A stretch of DNA of 64,000 nt, from the NCBI RefSeq assembly GCF_017562075.2, contig NC_054082.1, positions 10,989,050 to 11,053,049 of the forward strand, written 5' to 3'. Position 1 is the stretch's first letter; each line of letters opens with the position of its first letter. This document shows, piece by piece, positions 9,401-23,310 of the stretch. Source of the stretch: Anopheles merus. Its lineage: Eukaryota; Arthropoda; Insecta; Diptera; Culicidae. A model generated the notes under the pieces. That model saw nothing but the letters and a program-made list of their open reading frames with translations, was not told the origin of the DNA and ran no database searches. The translations under genes and the position numbers were made by a program.

Positions 9401-12400
9401 GGTGCGTATATTTTGCGCCCGCGCGTATTCTGCTCCTCGGGGATGGGACAGATCAGCTCCATGCGTATGTGGTAGAGATAGGCGACGGTTTCAGCGTCCG
9501 GTCGGCACTCGTTGAACACGGAAGCGATCTGGATGGAAATGTATGTTTAAGAAAATAATTCTAAATAACGCCCGAAGTCAGTGTACGTACCCTTTTGTAG
9601 TAATATTGCCGCCGTTTTGTTGTTCCCGGCCTGGGGTCGCTGTTTTCGGACAGTATTTTTGCGTCCGATTCCTCCAGCTCAAAGTTTTCCCAGTCCGCTT
9701 CGAACGCACGAAAGGCTTCCTTGCCGAACGGTTGAAAGGAATTGTCAAGCTCCCCAGCTGCATGCAGCATCCGGCAGGTCATATAGGCAGCTAGCCTGCG
9801 TGCTAGCGTTTCCGTAGGCATCGGCAATCCCTTCAAAACGACACGGTTAAATGTTGATCAGGAACTTACGAGCGAATGATGTCTTTATTGTTGCTTACCA
9901 ATATGTCTTCTTTCCAGGGCGAGTTTATGGGCAGACGAATGGTGTATTGGTACAGCTTGCGCCCCTTCCGGACGGTAGTGGCACAGCGCCAAATAGGAGT
10001 AAGCTTAGTGAACGTATCGCTCGGCAGCTTGGCACAGTACTTATTGAGTGTTTGGATGGCATTTCCCAGCCACAGTGAGGCGCACGTTCCGTTGGATTGG
10101 AGTGCCACAGCACCACCACTACCCGGACGATACACTTCTAGGCAGTGGTTGAAGCAGTCGGCATGCTTCAGCTCCCAATCGGGCGGCTCTCCATTGCGGC
10201 ACTTGGCAAGTAAAAGCTGTGGAGAGAAAACAATAAGTTGATTGGTAAACTAACAAATTCAAATCCTATTTTCAAATAACCAAACCTTTTCAACTTCACG
10301 GTAGATGGCAACTTGCTCGATCATCGCATCTGTTGCTGTTTCGATCATTCTTCGGTCCTGATCATCGATCGTTTCGCGCGTATTGTCGTCTTCCGGACCT
10401 TCCGGAATCATGCCATCAAGTGAAACGTCCTCGATCGATTCCATATCCTCCTGTTGTTCGTTGCGCGAGGCAGCATTTTCCGGCGTGACAAATAACACAT
10501 GGTACGCACCGGGCGCTTTCGCCCGACCCTTGCACTGCGCATAGGACCGATAGTTGGCGGGAGTGTTCCAGCGAATAACTAGGTTACACTTTGGCAGCTC
10601 GATGCCTTCCTCCAACACGGACGTCCCAATCAACAGGTTGCATTCGTGCATCCGGAAGCGTTTCAGCACCTCCTCCTGCTTGCGATGCTCGATGGCGGTC
10701 TGCTTGAGGCAGTTTTGCGGATTGGTGGCCACCTTGTCCACCGTGTACTGTGGGCTGATGAACTCAAATTCGCGCTGCGAACGGGACACCTCGTACAGCA
10801 GCACGTAAAGGATGCGGGCCATCGCCCGGTTGTTGCAGAAAATTAACCCGCACAGCGCATCGGTCGTATCGTTTGATCGGTGGTGCGAATGTCCCCCGCC
10901 CGCGAATCGCTTGCGGCGGAAATTGTTTGCTCGGCCCTCGTGCCCATGGCGGGGTGACTGCACCCCAAGCGTACCACCACCCTCGGCGGCCGCATTGTCG
11001 ACGGCTTTGTGCTTTAGGTTCAACCGTTCGGTTCGCTTGCGCACGGACGCTAGCAAACCGTCCAGCTGCTTGATCCGCTCATCAACGTCCGCTATTTGGG
11101 CGCCGAAAGTGTGATAGCTTTTCTCCAGCTCTTTACACTCCACGTTGCGGCAGAAGCAGTACAATATGCGCTGCTGATTGTGCACCTGCTGATGATGGTG
11201 CAGTGTGGCCGGCTGGTTGCGATCTTTCGGCCGGTTGCGTTGCTCGCCGAACCACGCCAGCACCTCGAGCAGACGGCGAACCTTGGGCGTCGAGTAGCGC
11301 TTGATGCGCTCCAGTTCGGTGTCGTGCTGTGCGAAGACGGACGCCACCGTCGCTCTTGCCTGCAGCAGCGTGGTGTACACCATGCAGAACAGAAGAAAGT
11401 GCCGATCGTAAGGCACTTTCACCTTCTCCTGATCGATGGTCGTTAGAAGTTCGAGTGCACCGCGATCTGCGCCCCAGGGTCCGAACTCGTCCAGCAGCTC
11501 AAGATACTGCTTTAGGTAGCTCAACGGACCGACCGTGGGATCGGGGATGGATCTTAGCTCACGGCGCAGATCATCGTTTTCCTCATCCTTCTCCGGTTCC
11601 CCGTCTGTGTCCGGCTTATCACTTGCGCTATCGTTACCGTCCAGTCCGTACACGGCTAGCGGTTCGTAGCGATGCTGCTTCAGGAAAGCGATCTGACGCT
11701 GTATTAACATCCTAAGAAGTTGCGTCAAATTGGATGGCTTGGGTGGGATGCATTCCAGGATTAGTTCCGTGGGTTTTGTGCTGAATCTAAAACATAAAGC
11801 AAACGGCGGTTAAATGAAAGTTACTCACAAACAGCAAGCAATATGGTGTACAAGTGAAAGCACCTCACCTGAGAACGCTTGTGATGTCGCTCGCAGTTTC
11901 GATACGTGCACGCAAGCATCGTTCAAGGTAATGCAGCTCCCAGCACAACCGTTCCGGTGTACAGCCCGCACCGTGCAATGGACCAGCAAGCCCTAGAATT
12001 CTCGTCCGTTGAGCGGGCCTATCGGACGACGGTGCCTGATGCGTCAGTCGAGCACAGATCTCCCACAGTTCCTGTCGACCATAGTTTTTGTGGCACTCGT
12101 CCACAATCAGCAGGCTTATGTCTTGCACCCGTACCGTACCTTGCTCGATGTGCTGCAGCAACGTTGTTTCACTGCCGAAGAACAGCACATCGGCCGAAGC
12201 AACATCCGTCACTGGCGTGTCTGAAGCACCGTCCGGTTCGTGTGACCCTTCACTGTCCTCCACATCATCGACGTTGGCGACCTGTAGGTCGGTCAAATTC
12301 GAAACCATCGACGACAGCAAGCTTCGATCCATTCGCGTGAGGTAGATGGCTTTTCCCGGTGCTTCAGGACGACTGCTCCAGCGATTGGTGCGCATCGACT

Positions 12401-12557
12401 GGATCAACTTTACGGCCAGGAACTCTTTGGCGGAATTGTGCGCTATACAGACGATAAGATTTTCTTCCCTCGCCGTGGCCAGCAGCTCGGTCTGATAGTC
12501 CCGAGGCGTGAGGGCTGTGGTGTGGATGTTGCCATCCGTCCAGTGGAACAACGACAT
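5032..12557 (-). CDS. Dcr-1: Dicer-1, microRNA-processing RNase III
   Basis: Dicer-1 cuts pre-microRNA hairpins in the cytoplasm, in flies with Loquacious. Eight coding exons join to 7,026 nt (2,341 residues): 11869..12557, 10286..11786, 9899..10216, 9591..9830, 6730..9528, 5466..6662, 5292..5398, 5032..5206. All introns are 62-85 bp and GT-AG. Domains in order: a degenerate DExH helicase (about 1-650; DECH at 153-156, no GKT motif I; VLEEGIE 620-626; QCKGRA 647-652); a Dicer dimerisation domain (about 745-880); PAZ (about 1106-1235, VVMPWYRN); RNase IIIa (ERLETIGDS, catalytic Glu 1766 and Asp 1770, second pair near 1957/1960); RNase IIIb (RLEFLGDAI, Glu 2103 and Asp 2107, second pair 2226/2229); and a C-terminal dsRNA-binding domain (about 2284-2335). 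All four acidic residues are present in both RNase III sites. Start context CACCATG. Fly Dcr-1 is slightly shorter; the extra length lies in acidic inserts. Confidence 0.97.
6453..6494 (-). repeat. Poly-aspartate trinucleotide run in Dicer-1
   Basis: Fourteen consecutive Asp codons (GAC/GAT) encode residues 1906-1919 of Dicer-1. They sit in the insert that separates the two halves of the RNase IIIa domain. The flanking residues are also acidic. A near-perfect (GAC)n run is prone to length change without frame loss. Confidence 0.92.
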
Positions 12558-13443
12558 GGTGATTGCGTGCGAGGAAACGGGGCGGTTTGTTTTAAACTAC
12601 ACTACGTCTATTGCACTGCTCTTGGAACCGATAGTTTATAATACATGCTGCGATGCGGCTGGAAGCCCTGGTATGCAAATATTCGGCACCCTGGCAAGAG
12701 CGCACATGCTGAAACACTTTGCACGAAGAAGAAGCGTCTTTTTTGTTGTTGATTGTGTGTTTGTTGTGATTTGTTTGGTTTCAAGCCGGGCACAGTGGGC
12801 GAGCCGTCGTCACTGTGTCGGTTGACGTTTCATGATTTTTTTTCTTCAATAACATATTTGAATCGACGGTTGCACTTGCACAATTTGTGTACTTACGCAA
12901 AAAGTTTTTTTTCTCATTGATTCACTGATTATTGCAACAAACACGCACGTCTTCTTTATTGATTTTACAGTTTTGTTTGTTGTTACTACCATGTTGTTGT
13001 TGTTACCACCACAAACATCTTTTTTGAGATTGATTTTTGAGAATTAATAAAAAATCCTACTAGAACAGAATTTTATCGATTCCTGTTGGGAAATATTTTT
13101 TCTATTTTTTTGGTGTAACCGCGCTGTCATAAAATAAATATTAAACCATCAGTGTGTGTCAATGAAAAAGAAAAAACACGAATTTTTCATATTTTAAAAA
13201 TAGGATCAACATTTTATTAAAAACCATTACATAACATTCAACATCTATAACAAAACGCAGAACAAATTTTACAAAAAACTCAATTTATTTAATTATAGTC
13301 CCTTACTTTCCCCCGTTTTAATGCACTCATATAGTATATCACCCTTCTTTGTAAAAGGTTTCTGGTATAAAACTAAGTTAATGTACATATACAATACAAA
13401 TAACACATTGTAAATAAAATGCAACAATGCAGGGCATTGCGGT
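12558..13443. other. Spacer: Dicer-1 promoter/leader and CRAL-TRIO gene 3' region
   Basis: No coding region is supported. Bases 12558 to about 12850 should contain the Dicer-1 leader and promoter; I see no clear TATA box. AT-rich sequence follows. Minus-strand AATAAA hexamers at 13284-13289 and 13213-13218, about 155 and 225 bp past the CRAL-TRIO stop, are likely poly(A) signals for that gene. Confidence 0.5.
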
Positions 13444-14822
13444 TTAATCAATTTCCAGTTTTCGTAGCGTGCCAGAGAGATCATTGCCATTGCTTCGTCG
13501 CGACTCATCGATCTTCCAGCGCGTACTATCGGTAATGTAATCGCTATGATATGAGAGCAAATGTTAGCATTTTTTTCTTGATAGAAGTGTGCTTTACTTT
13601 CGGTTTCGCTTACCGTTGCAATTTAATTCTGTTGAACCAATCCTCTTTATGCTTAATGATTGACTGCTCACCACCGTACTCGTCGGGTAGGGCGGCCTTG
13701 GGCAGGTGCGCATAAATCGTTTCCGAATTGGGGAGATGGAAGTGTAGCTTTTTTTTTAAATAGAAGTTAATTATCAATTATTTACGTTACGAAAAGAAAA
13801 TATAAACACAGAACATGAAGTTCTCCATGCATACCATTTCGGCCACACGTTTCTTCATGAACGGTTTCACCAGGCACATAACGCGATCCAGAAAAGGCGT
13901 ACAGTTGATCACATGGATGGCCTTCAGACGCACCGGGTGTGCTTCCTGTGGTGTACCGGAGGAGCGATAGAAAGTAGCATTAATTAACAAAACAACCCTA
14001 AATCAAAAACCTTCCCAAAATCGTGGCCAAATTTCGGCCACCCTTACCTGAGTGTAGCGCATGTAGACGCGCAATGTCGACAGTACGACCTTGGTCATGT
14101 GGCGAAGCGTGAAGCCATTCATGTCGAAGATCGGCACGTCTCCACCGTCGTTCATCGGGACATCCGGTTGGATCATGCGTAGATCGGCAATAATGAAAAA
14201 CGTCTTAATGACATCGTTAAAATCAAACTGCAAGAGAGGGAGAAAAAAAGATGAACAGGTGGTAAAAAACCATAAAGATACAAATCATTGCTTAGCGTCC
14301 AACTCTCTCACCTTATCGGGATCACAATCTACCAAACGATAGTAAATAAACTTGTCCTCACAACCTTCCACCGACGGTAGGGGCACCATGTCACTAAAAT
14401 TGAGTTGAATAACCATTTTTAAATATGATTACACAAGCTTTTGGGGGAGAGATCGAGCGCAAGCAATCGAACGTACATTGCTTTTAAAATATTCATCACA
14501 TTGCTGTTGAGCGGATCGCGGTTATCGAAGATCGTCGGATTGTTCTGCCGGAGGGTGTAGCCGAGAATGAAAATTTTCTTCGCATACTCGAGATCACCAC
14601 GGGTCGAGTGTATATACCGCTGCAGTAATGTTGGATCTACATATTTGAAAGTAAACATTAAATGTTAATTGTTTAAAAAAAACAGCATATCGCTATTTCA
14701 CCAGCCGCAAGGGAGTGCGTTATCAACTTACGTATATTCTGGGGCAGATGGGGCTGTGTTGTAATCCAGTCCTTCAGCCGTTCCGCTCCCTCCTCTAGAT
14801 TAAACTCCTTTTCGATGCCCAT
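13444..14822 (-). CDS. CRAL-TRIO (SEC14-like) lipid-binding protein
   Basis: Seven coding exons (14732..14822, 14477..14636, 14312..14393, 14048..14227, 13835..13945, 13614..13747, 13444..13543) join to 858 nt, 285 residues, with GT-AG introns of 70-102 bp. An N-terminal CRAL-TRIO helical region (LPQNIHPTLLQRYIHSTRGD, about 26-45) precedes the lipid pocket: VPIFDMNGFT at 142-151, KAIHVINCTPFLDRV at 179-193, and LPKAALPDEYGG at 224-235. The protein ends GTLRKLEID, the usual ending of the insect clavesin/alpha-tocopherol-transfer-protein-like group. Such proteins carry small hydrophobic ligands (retinoids, tocopherol, phosphoinositides); the ligand here is unknown. There is no signal peptide, so it is probably cytosolic. 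The start is the first ATG of an exon that begins at an acceptor (14842); the preceding exon is probably untranslated, but a short coding first exon cannot be excluded. Confidence 0.92.
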
Positions 14823-14841
14823 CGTATAAATGGTGCCGGGT

Positions 14842-15400
14842 CTATAAGCCGAAAAAGAAATGCGTTCGATAGTTAATTTAGGCGTTTATCTGGAAGCTTA
14901 ACCGTGCTTAATTGCAAAGTTTACTCAATGTATCTTTTATGCAGAATGACTGTGTGTTTATTTTGCTTTTATTTCTAAACTGACGATTATCAACAAAACC
15001 CTAATTTATTATTTTAGCGTAACGTTTAAACGTAACCCTTCATTTCAGTCGCGGCTTAAATATGCGTTACAATCTTTACGGCGATACGTCACACGCATCG
15101 CAGTGGCCCAGACCACAAATTGCCCATTTCCAAAACAAAGAAAAGAAGCCCATTTGTACAGAAAAGAAAAGATACAAAAAAAAACCACAGCACAGCATTA
15201 ACCCAGAGGTGCGACACTGAAATCAGCGCTTCTCACTGTCAGATAAATCACTGGCGCGGCCAAGGTTAATGTTGGCTGGCGGACCTGTTTTGCATTGATT
15301 CACTCGCGCGTACCGGTTTGTGAGGAGTTTTGTATCGGAGTTTGATTTTTACTCTTTTTATTGCTACCACTGGACTCGTTTAAGAACTAAAAATTCTCCC
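14842..15400. other. Probable first intron and promoter region of the CRAL-TRIO gene
   Basis: A splice acceptor (TTATAG) sits at 14842, so at least one upstream exon of the CRAL-TRIO gene must lie to the right, and I could not place it. A minus-strand AATAAA at 15357-15362 would serve the candidate gene at 15401-16015 rather than the CRAL-TRIO gene. Confidence 0.4.
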
Positions 15401-16015
15401 TCATCGACCGGTTCCGGGAATGGGTGAAAAACGCAAACAAATCATACCACAATAAAGAAGCGCCGCACTGCGCCAGGCACCAGATGGTGTGCCATAAAGC
15501 CGTATCTCCAGAACGTGGTACAAAATTCTCGTGCAGCTTAGCCGAACTTTGCGGAAGAGTCTCGCTGCTCGAGCAAACATTTGCTTATGGATGTTTGCGT
15601 TGAATCGATCAGTTTGCTAAACTCGTCCATTTCGACCAACCAAATGGTGTTTTGCAATGCTGTTTTTCGTCGGCCATACCACATGCGAGCAGGGAAGACG
15701 GTGCTTTATATAAAGTACGCCAAAGCAAAAGCTCATAAAGACTAACACCGTCCAGCCACTCAACCGGTGCGCACTGGTAACGGTTATACGGGCACGGGAG
15801 AGCGGAGCAAATAGTGTTCCCATCGTGCCGCAACTGGCAAGGGTCAGAAAATTAATATCATCTTTAACCTTCTGCCGCAAACGGTTTAGCAACTCGCGCG
15901 CAGATCGTTTGCGTGTTGGGTTTGACATCCATTGTTGGACAGGCTCCGCGAGAGGAGGTGGTGGTGCGTTAGTTCGTTCGAAACAAGCGCGTGCTATCCC
16001 GCCACATGGTGACAT
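15401..16015 (-). CDS. Candidate small gene, unknown protein with a possible membrane segment
   Basis: I do not recognise this protein. The minus-strand frame from the ATG at 16015 (or 15928) runs to a TAG at 15619-15617 and then stays open in the same frame to a TGA at 15403-15401. A 63-bp segment, 15617-15679, begins GTATGG and ends TTTAG, so it could be a short in-frame intron that removes the only internal stop. Exons would be 15680..16015 and 15401..15616 (183 residues, or 154 from the second ATG). The product has a basic N-terminal helix (RSARELLNRLRQKVKDD) and one hydrophobic stretch (WTVLVFMSFCFGVLYI). An AATAAA lies about 40 bp past the stop. Against it: no family match, a weak acceptor, and chance ORFs of this length occur in this window. 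Confidence 0.3.
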
Positions 16016-21299
<5,284 letters not shown>

Positions 21300-21550
21300 G
21301 AAGCACGATGTACAATTTATATAGATTATGTTGTTTAATAATTAAATGTCATGAATTATAATGCACCTGCAATAAAAGAACTATTGGAAGCTGCTGTGTA
21401 TGTATGCAGAAGTAATATTTTATGTTTATTGTATGTATTGAATTGATTGTTACTGTTATATGACATGAACATAAACAAGAAATGTGATATATATTTTATT
21501 ACTAACTACAGTTTGTTCCCGAATTACATAGTTTATGCGTTCCCAAGACC

Positions 21551-21605
21551 GGTCTCGTGGTATACTGGACATCTTGCTCAATGACCGTGCCGCCATAAGC
21601 AGGAC
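21551..21605 (+). mobile_element. SINE-like fragment retaining the Pol III A box
   Basis: The stretch GGTCTCGTGGTATACTGG is tRNA-like, and TGGTATACTGG (21558-21568) fits the Pol III A-box consensus TRGYNNANNNG exactly. It is followed directly by GACCGTGCCGCCATAAGC, which matches the post-B-box part of the copy at 22446 (GACCGTGCCGCCATACGTAG). The segment with the B box is missing, so this is an internally deleted copy. Confidence 0.5.
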
Positions 21606-22445
21606 TCGAATATAAATTTTTGTGGCAAAACGCTTATTATATTTAAAATGTATGGTTTTTTATCTTTTAAACGATTTACAAAATTTTACCTAAACACAAG
21701 TTATTTAACATTAGACAATTCTTGGAGCAAATTGTACTGATTTAACACATGATCTGTGAAATTCAGAAAACCACGTATCTCCGAATCTGCAAGTCAGAAA
21801 CATACTGTACTATAATCTTGAAATATTAGCTTAGTTTAACTTGTTTTAACTTACTTCCAATTTGCAACTTGAACTACAAATGTAGATAAAACTTTACGTT
21901 GTTTTTTGGTGATACTTATAATATAAGCTTTGTATAAAAAAAAAACTTGTGATTTATAAATTAGGGTAACTGATTTAATATAACTGTAGTTCATACGAAA
22001 TAATTCGACGTAAAATTTTTTTTAATTACTCACTTTAAATTGTAAATTAATATGCAATTTTACTTAAAAGCTATGTTGCTTTAAATATTCGTTTATCACA
22101 AATGTGTTTAGAGATACTATTCGATAATAGCTAGATAGTTTAAAGTCAAAGTTATTCATTTTACCCAGTGTGCGTAATCATAGTGGTAGGTCCAACGGTC
22201 ACGATTCGCTAGGTCAAAATGTTTTCATCCACGATACATTATTTATTTTTTAAATTTTAGAATGTTGTAACAATGTGAATCAAACAGCTAGAGTTAGTAC
22301 ATTTGGGTAAGGGAATGGATACCTTGCATATACTGTGGAATTCCTCAAAACGAGTGTAATCCGTTGCAGTGCTTCACTTGTTATGCGGGACACAGTTTCA
22401 AGCCACTGCTTGCATTGCATAATAGAAAAGTTAAACGATCTTTTA

Positions 22446-22630
22446 CCGGTTTGTGTCTAGAAGCCCAAACCGTCATGGGTTCAAGCCCCAAATAGACCGT
22501 GCCGCCATACGTAGGACTGACTATCCTGCTATGGGGGGAAAATCAATAAGTCACTAAAAGCCAACCCCACAAGTGGGTTGGCAGGCCTTGACCGGCATCG
22601 GTTGTTGAGCCAAAGAAGAAGAAGAAGAAG
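22446..22630 (+). mobile_element. tRNA-derived SINE-like element, nearly complete 3' part
   Basis: The copy carries a B-box-like GGGTTCAAGCCCC (B box at 22478-22487), then a shared body including GACTGACTATCCTGCTATGG. A hairpin follows in which GCCAACCCCAC pairs with GTGGGTTGGC apart from one bulged C. After GGCAGGCCTTGACCG the copy ends in an (AAG)n tail. The A-box side is eroded. The combination of a Pol III box, a conserved body and a simple-repeat tail is typical of SINEs. Confidence 0.65.
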
Positions 22631-22836
22631 TCTAGAAACAGTTCTTGGAGTCTTGTTGTAAATATTCTTGAGCACAAACTAACTGTTCCATATATCATAC
22701 CACAAACTTTTGCATCATAAATTTATACGATATTTTTTCCTAGTTTTGTAACAAGCAAAATTATAGTATTTCTTAATGTTCGTGATTTTGATTTCACATC
22801 GGCATCAAAAAACGAATCAGGAAGAAAAATGAGATT

Positions 22837-22926
22837 GCTCGTTATGCGAAATTTTACTCATTAGGAGAGGTATTTGTTGTGCATTTAATAGGTTGGCTCG
22901 TTATGCGAAAATCCCGTTATTAGGAG
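22837..22926. repeat. Pair of 31-bp direct repeats
   Basis: The two 31-bp units (22837-22867 and 22896-22926) start GCTCGTTATGCGAAA and end TTAGGAG, with 25 of 31 positions identical and a period of 59 bp. They lie in the AT-rich island beside the SINE copies. I cannot tell whether they are remnants of a tandem satellite or of a transposon end. Confidence 0.75.
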
Positions 22927-23149
22927 TAAAACACTACAAAATTGAAGTAACGCAAACGTAAATGGGTTCAATGCATAGATGAATGAATAATTCTGAATAA
23001 AACAATCATTCTTAAACTAATTATATAGTCATATAGTTATCAAGATGAAATGGTTACTAATGAAGCTTTTTAAATCCATAATTGATAACAAAATGCAGGT
23101 TTACAACATTTTCTATACATTTCAGATTATTTGGTATGTTCCTTAATAC

Positions 23150-23310
23150 AGTCTTCAAAAACATAACAACATGCCCGTCATGGGTTCAAGTCCCGTAAGG
23201 ATCGTGCCCCTCATACTCAGAACTGATTATCCTGCTATGAGTATACCAACAAGTTACAGATAGCCAAGCTCAGTACTGGCTAAGTCAGGCCTTGTGCAAA
23301 ATAAGAAGAC
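23150..23310 (+). mobile_element. tRNA-derived SINE-like element, diverged copy
   Basis: The copy shares AACATGCCCGTCATGGG, the B-box-like GGTTCAAGTCCCG (23183-23192), the body motif GATTATCCTGCTATGAG, a self-complementary AGCCA...TGGCT segment and AGGCCTTG with the copies at 22446 and 48743. The tail has degraded to AAGAAGACGAAA. The boundaries are approximate. Confidence 0.6.

Noticed and set aside
5427..11715. Many plus-strand frames of 60-260 codons antisense to Dicer-1
   Set aside because: They are shadow frames of a well-conserved coding sequence on the other strand and show no domain of their own.
22478..22487. B-box-like GGTTCAAGCC as a possible tRNA gene
   Set aside because: There is no foldable cloverleaf: the A-box side is eroded, and the sequence repeats elsewhere with an AAG-type tail, which fits a SINE-like element better than a tRNA gene.
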